64,000 nucleotides of DNA from Sinorhizobium shofinae (GCA_001704765.1 MBFK01000104.1:1-64000), one strand, 5' to 3'. Positions 1 to 10,599 are shown, numbered from the stretch's first letter. Notes: a model not told the origin generated them from the letters alone. Numbers and translations are program-made.

Positions 1-94
1 TCCGCCCAGCCAGCATCTTGAATCACAAAACCGACCTGCCGGGAATCCCATCAGATTCAGTCAAGCAATGAAACGCTCTAGAACCGCCATCCGC

Positions 95-1159
95 TCAACC
101 TTTCTTTGCAAGCTGCATCAGCGTCACCTGCTGCTGCAACCGGCGCTGCGCCTGGTCGACGACGACCGCAACGATGATCACGATGCCCTTGATGACCATC
201 TGCCAGAAGGATGAAATCCCCATCATGACAAGGCCGTCGGACAGGATGCCGATGACGAAGGCGCCGATGATGGTGCCGCCGATTGTACCCCGACCGCCAG
301 ACATCGACGTGCCCCCGAGCACGGCCGCCGCAATGGCATTGAGCTCGAAGGAGTTGCCCGTCGCCGGGTGCGAGGCCATCAGTTCCGATGAAATGACCAG
401 GCCGACAATCGCCGCGCAGAAGCCGGAGAACATATAGACGAACATTTTCACCCGATCGACGCGGATGCCGGACATACGGGCGGCCCGCTCGTTGCCGCCG
501 ACAGCGAAGATATGGCGGCCGATCGGCATGCATTTGGCCACATAGGCGGCCGCGAGCGCCACGACGATGAGGATCCAGATCGAGACCGGTAGGCCGAGCA
601 GCCGTCCGGAGCCGAGGAAGGCGAAGCCGGTCGTCGAGAATTCCGGCTTGCCAACGAGATTCGGGAAGGTCTGGCCGTCCGACGACAGCAGCGCGAAACC
701 GCGCGCGATATAAAGCGTGCCGAGCGTTGCGATGAACGGCGCCACATTCAGCTTGGTGATCAGCAGGCCGTTGATTGCACCGATCACGATGCCGACGGCC
801 AGCGTGATGAGGCACACCTCGAAGACATTGAAATAGATCGTGTAGCCGAACTGCAAGTCGATGCCGTTCAAGATCAAGCCTCCGGCCACCATGCCGCAGA
901 GCCCAACGATCGAGCCAACGGAGAGGTCGATGCCGCCGGTGATGATCACGAAGGTCATGCCCATGGCGAGGAAGGCATTGAGCGCCACGTGCTTCGACAT
1001 CAAAATGAGGTTCGCGGTCGAAAGGAAGTTCGGCGCGAAGACCGAGAAGAAGGCGATCACCGCGAAGAGCGCGATGAACGTCCTGAGCTTCATTAGGGTC
1101 AGCAGGAGAGAGCCGCTCGGAGCTTCAGCGGCGTTGGTGGTCGTCGTTGCCGTCGTCAT
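95..1159 (-). CDS. Ribose-type sugar ABC transporter permease
   Basis: A 354-residue inner-membrane permease of the RbsC/BPD_transp_2 family, which forms the channel of a carbohydrate importer. After a polar N-terminus of about 20 residues come repeated hydrophobic helices. The family hallmark GGIDLSVGSIVGL lies near residue 75, and the conserved GGTSMSGGRGTIGGT segment near residue 282. It is the last gene of a minus-strand operon; its ATG overlaps the stop of the ATPase gene (TGATG), which implies translational coupling. The length is normal for the family. The substrate cannot be read from the permease. The associated oxidoisomerase suggests a sugar or sugar acid such as apiose or apionate, but that is inference. 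Confidence 0.93.
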   Translation of the reverse strand: MTTATTTTNAAEAPSGSLLLTLMKLRTFIALFAVIAFFSVFAPNFLSTANLILMSKHVALNAFLAMGMTFVIITGGIDLSVGSIVGLCGMVAGGLILNGIDLQFGYTIYFNVFEVCLITLAVGIVIGAINGLLITKLNVAPFIATLGTLYIARGFALLSSDGQTFPNLVGKPEFSTTGFAFLGSGRLLGLPVSIWILIVVALAAAYVAKCMPIGRHIFAVGGNERAARMSGIRVDRVKMFVYMFSGFCAAIVGLVISSELMASHPATGNSFELNAIAAAVLGGTSMSGGRGTIGGTIIGAFVIGILSDGLVMMGISSFWQMVIKGIVIIVAVVVDQAQRRLQQQVTLMQLAKKG

Positions 1160-2709
1160 CAGGCGTGTTCCCTTGTCGTTTTGTGGCCTTCGGCCGAAGC
1201 CTTCACGATCATCTCTTCCGTCGCATCGGCGCGGTCGATGACGGTGACGAGCCGTCCATTGCTCATGACAGCGATGCGGTCGGAGAGCGCCATCACCTCT
1301 TCAAGGTCGGAGGTGGAAAAGAGGATCGCCAGCCCCTCACCGGCCAGGCGCCGCATGGTGCGGAAGACATCGGCCTTGGCGCCGACGTCGATGCCGCGGC
1401 TCGGCTCGTCCATCAACAGCACCTTCGGCCTGGTCATCAACGCCTTGCCGATGACGACCTTCTGCTGGTTGCCGCCCGACATCGAGGTCACCTCAAAATC
1501 GGGATTTGGCGCCTTGATGGAGAGATCGCGGATCGACGCCTTGATCGCCGCCTGTTCTTTCTCGCCGACGATATGGAAACCGAAGCGCAGGAAGCGCTCC
1601 AGGCTCGCCAGCGTCAGGTTGCTGGCAATCGAGAGCGCCTGCACCAACCCTTCGCGCTGGCGGTCCTCCGGGATCATCGCCAGGCCTTGCTGGATCCGGT
1701 CGGAGGTGTCGCATGCGGAGACCTCGACGCCGCCGACGTGGACGCGCCCGGTCGAACGCGGATGCTGGCCGATGACGCTTTCGAAGAACTCGCTTCGTCC
1801 GGCACCCATCAGCCCGTAAATGCCGAGCACTTCACCGGCGCGCACCGAGATCGACATGTGGTCGACCGCAAGCCCGCCCGTGCGCCGCGGCAGGCAGATG
1901 TCCTCGGCGCGGAAGACTTCTTCACCGAGGCGATGATCGACCGACTTGGCGAAATCCTTCGCATCCGAACCAATCATCGAGCGGACGATCCATCTTGTAT
2001 CGATGTCCTTGACCATTGCGTGGCCGGTGATCTGGCCGTCGCGCAGCACCGTGATGTAGTCGCCGATCCGCATCAGCTCTTCGAGGCGGTGAGAGATATA
2101 GACGATCGCCACCCCTTGAGCCTTCAATTCCCGTATGACCTTGAAGAGCACATCGACTTCCGCCGCCGAAAGCGCCGAGGTCGGTTCGTCGAGAATGAGG
2201 ATGCGGGTATCGAGCGAGATCGCCTTGGCGATTTCCACCAGTTGCTGCTGGCCGATCGGCAGATCCTCGACGAGGGTCTCGGCGTCGATGCCGGCATCGA
2301 GCCTGTCGAGAAAATGGTTGGCCTTGCCGATCTGGGCGCGATGATCGATGCCGCGCAGACCTCGGGTCACTTCACGTGTCGCGAAGATGTTTTCAGCGAC
2401 GGAAAGGTTGCCGAAGAGATTGAGCTCCTGGAAGACCATGCCGATCCCGTGGCGCTGAGCATCGGCCGGCGAGTGGAACTCGACCTCCTTGCCATCGAGC
2501 AGAATGCGACCGAGCGAGGGCTTCTCGACGCCGGCGATGATGCGCATCAGCGTCGACTTGCCGGCGCCGTTCTCGCCGACAAGCACGTTTACGGCACCGC
2601 GCCGCAGGGCCAGATTGGCGTGGCGCACGGCGACGATGCCGGAATAGACCTTGGTGACGTCCTCGAGGCGCAGCACGCAATCGTCGTTCTCAGCCAGCCA
2701 CATGGTCAT
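1159..2709 (-). CDS. Sugar ABC transporter ATP-binding protein, duplicated ATPase
   Basis: A 516-residue RbsA/MglA-type ATPase with two fused nucleotide-binding domains that powers the adjacent permease. Domain 1 (about residues 10-245) has Walker A GENGAGKST and Walker [12 protein letters not shown]. Domain 2 (about 260-505) has the degenerate Walker A GLMGAGRSE usual in this family, signature SGGNQQKVVIGKAL and Walker B LLMDEPSRGID. I chose the ATG at 2709 because it forms an ATGA overlap with the stop of the DUF2291 gene; an in-frame ATG two codons later (2703) is possible. The overlaps at both ends show tight operon packing. Confidence 0.93.
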   Translation of the reverse strand: MTMWLAENDDCVLRLEDVTKVYSGIVAVRHANLALRRGAVNVLVGENGAGKSTLMRIIAGVEKPSLGRILLDGKEVEFHSPADAQRHGIGMVFQELNLFGNLSVAENIFATREVTRGLRGIDHRAQIGKANHFLDRLDAGIDAETLVEDLPIGQQQLVEIAKAISLDTRILILDEPTSALSAAEVDVLFKVIRELKAQGVAIVYISHRLEELMRIGDYITVLRDGQITGHAMVKDIDTRWIVRSMIGSDAKDFAKSVDHRLGEEVFRAEDICLPRRTGGLAVDHMSISVRAGEVLGIYGLMGAGRSEFFESVIGQHPRSTGRVHVGGVEVSACDTSDRIQQGLAMIPEDRQREGLVQALSIASNLTLASLERFLRFGFHIVGEKEQAAIKASIRDLSIKAPNPDFEVTSMSGGNQQKVVIGKALMTRPKVLLMDEPSRGIDVGAKADVFRTMRRLAGEGLAILFSTSDLEEVMALSDRIAVMSNGRLVTVIDRADATEEMIVKASAEGHKTTREHA

Positions 2710-3350
2710 CCACCCACCGTCAACTGCGCCGGAACAAAGAGCGGCAACTGCCCCTTGGCGGGCTCGGGATAGGCGCCGACCGCATCCAGCTTCTTGCCGA
2801 CGAGCTGGTCGCGCGAGAGCTTTTCGAGCACCAGGCCGTTCACATGGGTGTTGAAGGCCTTGCCGTATTGTGCCCACTCGATCTGGTTCTTGAATTCGTT
2901 GAAGTTCACGAAGTCGAGGCTGTCGCGGATCGCCGTGCCGCGGATCGCCGGCCCGATCTGGACGCGTGCATCCGGCTTGCCGTCGCCATCGGCATCGACC
3001 TCCACATAGGCCGAGCGCGACTTGGTTTCCGCCTTGACGATGGTGCCGGAGAGGCGCGCAACGAAGGTCCAGGGCGCACTGCCCTGTTTCTCCTTGTGCC
3101 CGTATTTCGCGCCAGCCGCTTCCAGATTGCTTGCCGAGAGCGAGGCGACCTCGGAGAACGGTCCCGCCTTCTTGTCGAGATAGGACACCACCTTGCTGTC
3201 CCATATCTCCGCCACCATGCGATCCGGATCGAAGCCACCCGTGGCCGATTGCGCCGCCTCCTGCGCCGTCGGCGTCTTGATGATCTTGCAGCCCGCGAGC
3301 GCCATCATCCCGACAAGGACAATGACGGACGCGCCCCTCGTACTTGGCAT
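2706..3350 (-). CDS. DUF2291 family lipoprotein of a sugar ABC operon
   Basis: A 214-residue predicted lipoprotein: a hydrophobic N-terminus ends in a lipobox LAGC (Cys about residue 21), followed by a soluble domain with a DADGDGKPDARVQIGPAIRGTAIRD segment. DUF2291 proteins are known as recurrent members of ribose-type ABC operons; their function is not established. I chose the start at 3350 because GGAG stands nine bases before it. An in-frame ATG at 3365 would add five residues but lacks a comparable ribosome site. The gene sits between the binding protein and the ATPase, so a periplasmic or membrane-anchored role beside the transporter is a fair inference. Confidence 0.8.
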   Translation of the reverse strand: MPSTRGASVIVLVGMMALAGCKIIKTPTAQEAAQSATGGFDPDRMVAEIWDSKVVSYLDKKAGPFSEVASLSASNLEAAGAKYGHKEKQGSAPWTFVARLSGTIVKAETKSRSAYVEVDADGDGKPDARVQIGPAIRGTAIRDSLDFVNFNEFKNQIEWAQYGKAFNTHVNGLVLEKLSRDQLVGKKLDAVGAYPEPAKGQLPLFVPAQLTVGG

Positions 3351-3375
3351 CAAAACCCACTCCATAGGCAAAGCG

Positions 3376-3410
3376 GGCGCGCGATGCGGCTTGGGCCGCC
3401 ATCGCGCGCC
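3376..3410 (-). other. Stem-loop between binding-protein and downstream genes
   Basis: Two arms of 15 and 16 bases pair around a four-base TTGG loop with one bulged base (left arm starts GGCGCGCGATG, right arm ends CATCGCGCGCC). There is no T-run, so it is not a classical terminator. It lies just downstream of the binding-protein gene on the transcribed strand, where such hairpins commonly stabilise the upstream mRNA. Confidence 0.6.
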
Positions 3411-3420
3411 ATAACGACGA

Positions 3421-4428
<1,008 letters not shown>

Positions 4429-5256
4429 TCAGGTGATGCGCCGGATGCTGTCGGCGATTTCCTGCGGCTCGAAGACGCGCTTCCAGTCGTCGCGCATCAG
4501 CATCGGCTTGCCGAACTCGATCGCCTTGTTGCAGGCATCCGAGAAGACACCCTCGACTTCTTCGAAGATCACGGCGCCGAGCACGTTCATGTGGCCGAGC
4601 AGGAAGTCGCGCGCCGCCTCTTTCGGCACACCGCGGGCGACGCATTCGTCCATCGCCTCGCGCATGACGACCAGCAGCGATGCGCAGACCGTCTCCGACA
4701 GGCCAGGCTCGAGCAAAGCCATCTGCTCGACGGTGACGCGGTGCGAGCGCATGACCGGCGCCCAGATGATCCTGGCGATCTCCTCGCCCTTGGCGTAGTC
4801 CGCCTCCGGTCCCTGCATCAGCGCGGAAACAATGTGCTGCTTGGCGGCGATGCCGCCGAAATGGTCCTTGCGGGCGGCAAGCTCCGTCTCGTCGTTGAAG
4901 ATCGGCGGATGGCAGGGATGCGTGACGAAATAGGTCAGGTCGTCGCGCCGCGGCAGATGACCGGCAAAGGGTGCGGCCGCATCAAGAACGATAATCATCG
5001 TGCCTGGCTTCAGCTTGTCGGCAATGCCGGCGGCCACCTTGCCGATCGCGGTATCCGGCACCGCAAGGATCACGACCTGTGCACCGTCGAGTGCTGTGTC
5101 GATGGAGACTGTCTCGAGCCCGAGTTCCTTTGCCAGGCGCGCTTTGCCGATCTCGCTCACCTCGACGTGGCGAACGTCGAAGCGCGAGCCTTTGAGGTTC
5201 TTGGCCAACCGGCAGCCCATTTTTCCGCCGGCGCCTAACAAGGCAATCGAAGTCAT
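4429..5256 (-). CDS. ApnO-like NAD(P)-dependent oxidoisomerase (phosphogluconate dehydrogenase-like)
   Basis: A 275-residue protein with an N-terminal Rossmann fold (IALLGAGGKMGCRLAKNL, residues 4-21, GxGGxMG) and an all-helical C-terminal domain of the 6-phosphogluconate-dehydrogenase type. Its size and the HPCHPPIFNDE segment recall D-apionate oxidoisomerase (ApnO), which converts D-apionate to 3-oxo-isoapionate; I make this match from memory of the family and did not align it. The start at 5256 has GGGAG six bases upstream. It is first in the operon that encodes a ribose-type importer, which fits a first catabolic step on the imported sugar acid. The other apionate-pathway enzymes are not in view; they may lie elsewhere or the substrate may differ. 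Confidence 0.62.
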   Translation of the reverse strand: MTSIALLGAGGKMGCRLAKNLKGSRFDVRHVEVSEIGKARLAKELGLETVSIDTALDGAQVVILAVPDTAIGKVAAGIADKLKPGTMIIVLDAAAPFAGHLPRRDDLTYFVTHPCHPPIFNDETELAARKDHFGGIAAKQHIVSALMQGPEADYAKGEEIARIIWAPVMRSHRVTVEQMALLEPGLSETVCASLLVVMREAMDECVARGVPKEAARDFLLGHMNVLGAVIFEEVEGVFSDACNKAIEFGKPMLMRDDWKRVFEPQEIADSIRRIT

Positions 5257-5455
5257 CTGCATCTCCCGAATGTCGTTGTCGGAAGCGATAGACCAGCTGG
5301 TATGATGAGTCAATGAGTATATCAGCCTAGATGAACAGTCTTTTTCGGCATCGCCCGTGGAGCAAAGCGCGAATGGAGTTCTTGCCTGATCCTGCCAGCT
5401 TCAAAAGAATGTGATAAATAAATGATTGACACCGACCGGCGGAGAGGCGAAAGCC

Positions 5456-6421
5456 ATGCCCATGAGCGAGGCCAACATTCAGCGCCAGCGCCTGCGCGAC
5501 GAGACCGCGCCGCTTCGTGCGCGCATTCTCGACGAACTTGCGCAACTGCCATGGGACGGTCTCCGCTACAGCCACACCGTTCCGGGGCTTTCGCTCTATC
5601 GTGTCGTCGAGCCGGCCGGCCCTTTCTCCGCAGTCTATGAGCCGAGCCTGTCCTTGATCATCAAGGGGAGCAAGCGCGTCCATGTCGGCAACCAGACGCT
5701 CGTCTACGACGAGTCCTGCTTTTTCCTGACGGCCCTCGGGCTGCCGGCGACCGGCCAGATCTGCGCGGCGAGCCTGGACGAGCCCTATGTCGCAGCTTCG
5801 CTCCGGCTCGATCTCGAGAAGCTGCGGCGGATCATCGCCGACTATGACCTACATCCGACTGACGCGCCCGAACGCGACCTCGTCGGCGTCGCCGTCGGCG
5901 CCGCAACGCCTGCACTGTTCGACGCCTTTCTGAGACTGATTTCGCTTGCAAATGTGCCGGCCGACATACCGTTTCTGGCAAATCACATTCACAACGAGAT
6001 CCTCTACCGACTGCTCACCGGCGAGCAAGGCGCGCGGCTCAGACGCTTCGCGCTTGCCGGCACCAACAGCAACCGCGTCGCCAGGGCGATCGCGTGGCTG
6101 AAAGAGAACTACACCCGGCCGCTGCGAGTCGAAGAACTGGCGGAGATCGCCAATATGGGGGTCTCGACGTTGCACCACCATTTCCGCGCCATGACCGCCA
6201 TGAGCCCGCTGCAGTTCCAGAAGCACCTGCGCCTGCACCACGCACGGGAACTGATGCTATCGGAATCGCTCGACGCGGCAACGGCGGCGCTGCGCGTCGG
6301 CTACGAGAGCCCTACACAGTTCAGCCGCGAATATCGACGCGCTTTCGGCCACCCGCCGCTCCGCGACATCAAGGCAATCTTGAACTCCAGCGATTCGACC
6401 AAGCGCGATTCCGTCGGTTAG
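5456..6421 (+). CDS. AraC family transcriptional regulator
   Basis: A 321-residue one-component regulator. The N-terminal sensor (about residues 35-190; VYEPSLSLIIKGSKRVHVGNQ) is of the AraC_N type seen in YqhC-like activators that sense aldehydes or alcohols. The C-terminal AraC domain (about 215-310) carries two helix-turn-helix motifs, the second around the AALRVGYESPTQFSREYRRAFG region. The start at 5456 has GAGAGG eight bases upstream. It is divergent from the ApnO operon and precedes the iorAB-like genes on the same strand. Direct repeats 70-90 bp beyond its stop make iorAB the likely target. Confidence 0.88.
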   Translation: MPMSEANIQRQRLRDETAPLRARILDELAQLPWDGLRYSHTVPGLSLYRVVEPAGPFSAVYEPSLSLIIKGSKRVHVGNQTLVYDESCFFLTALGLPATGQICAASLDEPYVAASLRLDLEKLRRIIADYDLHPTDAPERDLVGVAVGAATPALFDAFLRLISLANVPADIPFLANHIHNEILYRLLTGEQGARLRRFALAGTNSNRVARAIAWLKENYTRPLRVEELAEIANMGVSTLHHHFRAMTAMSPLQFQKHLRLHHARELMLSESLDAATAALRVGYESPTQFSREYRRAFGHPPLRDIKAILNSSDSTKRDSVG

Positions 6422-6499
6422 CACAGGCGCTGCAGCGCAAGACGACCGCTCTGTCCGGACGAGCGTGTTAAACCGCCCATGCTCACAATCCCGTCAACG

Positions 6500-6528
6500 C
6501 GACAGGAATAGGCAATTATCCGACAGGA
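6500..6528 (+). promoter_or_regulatory. Tandem direct repeat, candidate AraC activator site
   Basis: CGACAGGA occurs at 6500-6507 and again at 6521-6528, in the same orientation and exactly 21 bp apart, two helical turns. That is the geometry of AraC-family half-site pairs. The repeats stand about 125 bp upstream of the iorA-like start and just after the AraC gene. The assignment to that regulator is inference. Confidence 0.5.
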
Positions 6529-6652
6529 TCGAATCTACCCGGCGGGAGGCTGGTCTTCTAAGCTGCCGCTGCAGCCTGGCGAATGGCTGCGGCGCGTGAA
6601 GCGGTAATTTTCGAACATGCCGAGATCCGCGTCTCAACGCGAGGAGAACACC

Positions 6653-7111
6653 ATGGCAATTGTGACGATCAACGGCGTCGAGCATTCGGTCGATGCCGAG
6701 GCGGATATGCCGCTTCTTTGGGTGATCCGCGATCTGGTAGGACTAGCGGGTACGAAATTCGGCTGCGGCATGGCGCAATGCGGCGCCTGCACCGTCTATG
6801 TCGACGGTTCGCCGGTTCGGTCCTGTCAGACGCTCATCGGCGACATCGAAGGCGCTCAGGTGACCACCATCGAAGGCCTGAAGGGCAAGGTCGCAGAAGC
6901 GGTTCAGGCCGTCTGGGCCGATCTCGACGTCCCGCAGTGCGGCTACTGCCAGTCAGGCCAGATCATGTCGGCGACAGACCTCCTGACGAACAATCCGAAG
7001 CCCAGCGACGATGACATCGACGCGGCGATGTCGGGCAATCTCTGTCGTTGCGCCACCTATCATCGAATTCGTGCCGGCATTCATGAAGCCGCAAAGCGTC
7101 TGGAGGGCTGA
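6653..7111 (+). CDS. iorA: Isoquinoline 1-oxidoreductase-type small subunit, two [2Fe-2S] clusters
   Basis: A 152-residue electron-transfer subunit of a xanthine-oxidase-family molybdenum hydroxylase. The N-terminal plant-type ferredoxin cluster uses Cys 38, 43, 46 and 58 ([10 protein letters not shown]...C). The C-terminal helical domain holds the second cluster (QCGYC at 96/99, CRC at 131/133). The start at 6653 has GAGGAG seven bases upstream. It is followed after 3 bp by the large subunit. It has no signal peptide of its own and would be exported with its Tat-dependent partner. Relatives oxidise N-heterocycles or aldehydes; the substrate is unknown here. The symbol is by family resemblance. 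Confidence 0.88.
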   Translation: MAIVTINGVEHSVDAEADMPLLWVIRDLVGLAGTKFGCGMAQCGACTVYVDGSPVRSCQTLIGDIEGAQVTTIEGLKGKVAEAVQAVWADLDVPQCGYCQSGQIMSATDLLTNNPKPSDDDIDAAMSGNLCRCATYHRIRAGIHEAAKRLEG

Positions 7112-7114
7112 TCC

Positions 7115-9331
7115 ATGCTACCGAAACTGATGCAATCGGTTACCCTCCCCGCCGCACGGGTCCAGGCGTCGCGGCGGCAATTCCTCATCGGCGCGCTCGC
7201 AACCGGCACGGGCATCGCCATCGGCTTCCATCTCCTGTCTGCGTCGCCAGCGGCCGCGAGCGAGACGGCGACGACGGACGGTACACACGCCTTTTCCCCC
7301 TATGTCACGATCGATAGCGATGGGAAGGTGACTGTCCTTTCCTCCCAGTTCGAGATGGGACAAGGCGCCTATAACGGCATCGCCACGCTGGTGGCGGAGG
7401 AACTCGATGCCGACTGGTCGACGATCGACGTGAAGGGCGCCGCCGGCAATATACCGGCCTACGGCAATATCGCCTTTGGCGGCGCCATGCAGGGGACGGG
7501 AGGCTCGACCTCCATGGCGTCCTCATGGGAACGCTATCGCAAGGCGGGTGCTGCGGCCCGCGCCATGCTGGTCGCCGCCGCGGCCTCAGAATGGGGCGTC
7601 GACGCGACGGAGATCACCATCGAGAAGGGCATTCTCGCCCATCGCTCCGGCAAGAGCGGCGGTTTCGGCCTCTTTGCCGCCAACGCGGCGACAATGCCGG
7701 TGCCGGCCGACGTGAAACTCAAGCAGCCGAGCGACTGGAAGCTTATCGGCAATTCCGACCTGAAGCGTTTCGACAGCGCCCGCAAGGCAAACGGGACGGA
7801 GCAGTACACGATCGACGTCAAGCTTCCCGGCATGCTGACTGCCGTGATGATCCATCCGCCGCTCTTCGGCGCAAAGGTGAAATCCTTCGATGCGGCGGCC
7901 GCACGCGCCATCAAGGGCGTGGTCGACGTCGTCGAAACGCCGCGCGGTGTTGCCGTGGTCGGCGAAAACATGTGGGCGGCGATCAAAGGGCGCGAGGCGG
8001 TCACTGTTGCCTGGGACGAGACGGCCGCGGAAAAACGCAGTACGGCCGAGCTGATGTCGGTCTATCGAGATCTCGCCAAGAAGGCGCCTGAAGCAATGGC
8101 GCGCAACGACGGCGACGCTGAGGCTCAATTCGCAAAAGCCGCGAAAGTCATCGAGGCAAGCTTCGAGTTTCCCTATCTGGCGCATGCGGCGTTGGAACCG
8201 CTCAACGCGGTCGCACGCAGAAACGACGACGGCACGCTCGAGGTGTGGGGCGGGCATCAGCTCCCCGACGTCTACCAAAATCTCGCCAGCGAGATTGCCG
8301 GCGTACCCGCCGAAAAGGTGCGCCTGCACGTCATGAAGACCGGCGGCAGTTTTGGCCGGCGGGCCGTGTTCGACGGCGATGTCGTCGTCGAGGCGGTGCA
8401 TGTCGCCAAGGCCATCGGCTTCCGTGCGCCGGTCAAGGTGCAGTGGACGCGCGAGGACGACATGCGCGCCGGCCGCTATCGTCCGGCCTATCTCCATAGC
8501 CTCAGGGCAGGCATCGACGACAGCGGCAAGCTTGTTGCCTGGAGCGATCACATCGTCGGCCAGTCCATCATGTCGAAGACGGCCTGGGAGGGAATGGTCA
8601 AGAACGGCGTCGATCCGACCTCCGTCGAGGGGGCGAACAACCTGCCCTATGCGATACCGAACCAGACGGTCGGTCTGACGACCACCGAGGTCGGTGTTCC
8701 CGTCCTATGGTGGCGTTCGGTCGGCTCGACCCACACGGCCTTCGCAGCCGAAGCCTTCCTGGACGAGGTTGCCGAGGCGGCAGGGCGCGACCCGATTGAA
8801 TTCCGTCTCTCCATGCTCGAGCCGGAGTCGCGCCATGCAACCGTCCTCAAGCTGGCGGCGGAAAAAGCGGATTGGCAGAAGCCCCTGCCGGAAGGCCGCT
8901 TCCGCGGCGTTGCAATCGCCGAGAGCTTCGGCTCCGTTGTCGCCGAGATCGCCGAGGTTTCGACCGACGGCAACGGTCAGATCAAGGTCGAACGGGTCAT
9001 CGCGGCCGTGGATTGCGGCCTGGCGATCAACCCGGACCAGGTCCGCGCCCAGGTCGAGGGCGGGATCGGCTTCGGGTTGAGCGCCATTTTGGGCGAGGAA
9101 ATCTCGCTTACCGACGGCAAGGTCGACCAGGGCAATTTCGACCTCTACACGCCGCTGCGGATCGATGCGATGCCGACAGTTGAGGTCCACATCGTCGCCT
9201 CCGCCAACCCGCCCTCGGGCATCGGAGAGCCCGGCGTTCCGCCGATCGGCCCTGCCGTTGCCAACGCCACCTATAAGGCGCTCGGCAAGCGGATCCGTGT
9301 CATGCCTTTCGCGAAATCGCTGAACGCATGA
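7115..9331 (+). CDS. iorB: Isoquinoline 1-oxidoreductase-type large subunit, molybdopterin
   Basis: A 738-residue molybdopterin (MCD) subunit. A twin-arginine signal near residues 20-50 ([14 protein letters not shown], ending at an ASPAAA site) predicts Tat export. The body contains the segments expected of the IorB branch: [33 protein letters not shown] near residue 410, and a C-terminal [19 protein letters not shown] with [15 protein letters not shown]. With IorA it would hydroxylate an aldehyde or N-heterocycle in the periplasm and pass electrons to the respiratory chain. No XdhC-like chaperone or cytochrome c gene is adjacent, which many ior clusters have, so maturation must use factors encoded elsewhere. 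Confidence 0.9.
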   Translation: MLPKLMQSVTLPAARVQASRRQFLIGALATGTGIAIGFHLLSASPAAASETATTDGTHAFSPYVTIDSDGKVTVLSSQFEMGQGAYNGIATLVAEELDADWSTIDVKGAAGNIPAYGNIAFGGAMQGTGGSTSMASSWERYRKAGAAARAMLVAAAASEWGVDATEITIEKGILAHRSGKSGGFGLFAANAATMPVPADVKLKQPSDWKLIGNSDLKRFDSARKANGTEQYTIDVKLPGMLTAVMIHPPLFGAKVKSFDAAAARAIKGVVDVVETPRGVAVVGENMWAAIKGREAVTVAWDETAAEKRSTAELMSVYRDLAKKAPEAMARNDGDAEAQFAKAAKVIEASFEFPYLAHAALEPLNAVARRNDDGTLEVWGGHQLPDVYQNLASEIAGVPAEKVRLHVMKTGGSFGRRAVFDGDVVVEAVHVAKAIGFRAPVKVQWTREDDMRAGRYRPAYLHSLRAGIDDSGKLVAWSDHIVGQSIMSKTAWEGMVKNGVDPTSVEGANNLPYAIPNQTVGLTTTEVGVPVLWWRSVGSTHTAFAAEAFLDEVAEAAGRDPIEFRLSMLEPESRHATVLKLAAEKADWQKPLPEGRFRGVAIAESFGSVVAEIAEVSTDGNGQIKVERVIAAVDCGLAINPDQVRAQVEGGIGFGLSAILGEEISLTDGKVDQGNFDLYTPLRIDAMPTVEVHIVASANPPSGIGEPGVPPIGPAVANATYKALGKRIRVMPFAKSLNA

Positions 9332-9339
9332 CCCTGCCT

Positions 9340-9367
9340 GCCCGGCTGGCCGGATGGCCGGCCGGGC
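9340..9367. terminator. Stem-loop between convergent genes, possible terminator
   Basis: Twelve-base arms (GCCCGGCTGGCC / GGCCGGCCGGGC, one G-U pair) surround a GGAT loop between the ends of iorB and the FAD oxidoreductase gene. No T-tract follows on either strand, so any termination activity is uncertain. Confidence 0.45.
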
Positions 9368-9406
9368 ATTGCGGCCAGCCAGCGAGATGCCCACGGACCA
9401 GTGCTG

Positions 9407-10534
9407 TCACACGGCTTGAAATCTTTCCGGGCGGAAACTCTTGAGCATGGGGTGCTCCTCGCCCGTCGAAATCTCGAAAGCCAGGAGCTCGCCGGCGATC
9501 AGACCAAGCGTCGCCCCGCTGTGGCTGAAGGCGACGAAATAACCCGGGATCGCCTTGAGTTCGCCGAAGACCGGATCGCCATCGCCCGGGATCGGCTTGC
9601 GGCCGACGCCATAGGCTTCGAGCTCCAGCCTTGGGTTGCCGTCAAGAACTTTGGAAGCCTCGGCGAGCAAGCCCTCGAGGGTTTCCTGCTTCACCTCGTA
9701 GTGGCCCTCAGGCGTCTCGATGACTTCCTCCTCGGACCAGGCGGAATCGAGCACGAAGCGCTGCCCGGGTGCCGGACGGATCGCGACGCGCGGTGTGTTG
9801 AGCACCGCCTTCAAGGGCAGATCGACAGGCTTCGTCGTCACGAGCAGCGAGACGGGCGTTCCGTCGTCTATTCTCTGGCCAGCCTCCGCGACCATCTTCG
9901 GAACGGAGGGCCCCGTCGCAAGAAGGACGGCATCGCCGCGATAGAACTTTCCCGATGACGTCGAGACCCCCAGGGCACGCCCACCCTCGACCACCACGCT
10001 TGCGCGCCCGCTATCTGTGACCAGCGCGCCGCCACGTTCGGCGAATTCGGCGAGCAGAACGCCGATCAGCTTCGGCAAGTCGACCCAGCCCTCGCCGGGA
10101 TTGAAGATTGCCCCCTGCCTGGTGATCGCCTTAACATCCACGCCGGGCGTGATCTTTGCGACCGCGTCCGGCGCGAGGTGGAGCGCATCATAGGCGAGCG
10201 AGACCTCGTGCCGGTAGGCGGCCTCGATCTCGTTCGTCTCGTCGTCCGCGTCCCAGGTGAGCCCGCCGTCGAAAGACAGCCATTCCGCATCTGGATGGCG
10301 GGCCTTGAGCGTACGATAGCGATCGATGCCGGCCATGCGCAGGCGGTGATAGGCATCTGAGCGCATGCGCGAGGAGTTGAGCCAGGAGAGCGAGCGGCCG
10401 GAGGCGCCGTTTGCCGGGAGGCCATCATTGACGATGGTCACGTCTATTCCTAGGCGCGCGAGCTGCAGGCCCGTCGATACGCCAAGGATGCCGGCGCCGA
10501 TGATGACCACTTTCGATACTCTGTTCTTCTGCAT
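9407..10534 (-). CDS. FAD-dependent amine/D-amino-acid oxidoreductase (DAO family)
   Basis: A 375-residue flavoprotein of the glycine oxidase / D-amino-acid dehydrogenase type. The N-terminus carries the FAD-binding Rossmann motif KVVIIGAGILGVSTGLQLAR (residues 8-27). The C-terminus carries the second FAD contact (YFVAFSHSGATLGLIAGELLA). It probably removes electrons from a secondary amine or D-amino-acid-like substrate and hands them to O2 or a quinone. It is 65 bp downstream of, and on the same strand as, an amino-acid-type ABC transporter, so the imported compound is the likely substrate. The LacI control suggests a sugar-amine or opine-like compound, but that is inference. Confidence 0.82.
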   Translation of the reverse strand: MQKNRVSKVVIIGAGILGVSTGLQLARLGIDVTIVNDGLPANGASGRSLSWLNSSRMRSDAYHRLRMAGIDRYRTLKARHPDAEWLSFDGGLTWDADDETNEIEAAYRHEVSLAYDALHLAPDAVAKITPGVDVKAITRQGAIFNPGEGWVDLPKLIGVLLAEFAERGGALVTDSGRASVVVEGGRALGVSTSSGKFYRGDAVLLATGPSVPKMVAEAGQRIDDGTPVSLLVTTKPVDLPLKAVLNTPRVAIRPAPGQRFVLDSAWSEEEVIETPEGHYEVKQETLEGLLAEASKVLDGNPRLELEAYGVGRKPIPGDGDPVFGELKAIPGYFVAFSHSGATLGLIAGELLAFEISTGEEHPMLKSFRPERFQAV

Positions 10535-10599
10535 GGGATTTTTCTTCCAGACTATGTCTCAAAGGTTTGATGAAGGTCTCAGTGGTCTCAGCTAACCGG

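Noticed and set aside
1..94. Possible short interspersed element before the first gene
   Set aside because: A segment resembling rhizobial intergenic repeats is present, but with only one copy in the window it cannot be supported.
1147..2772. 541-codon plus-strand open frame
   Set aside because: Antisense to the duplicated sugar ATPase; composition is the Arg/Asp/His-rich pattern of shadow frames in high-GC DNA and no family is recognisable.
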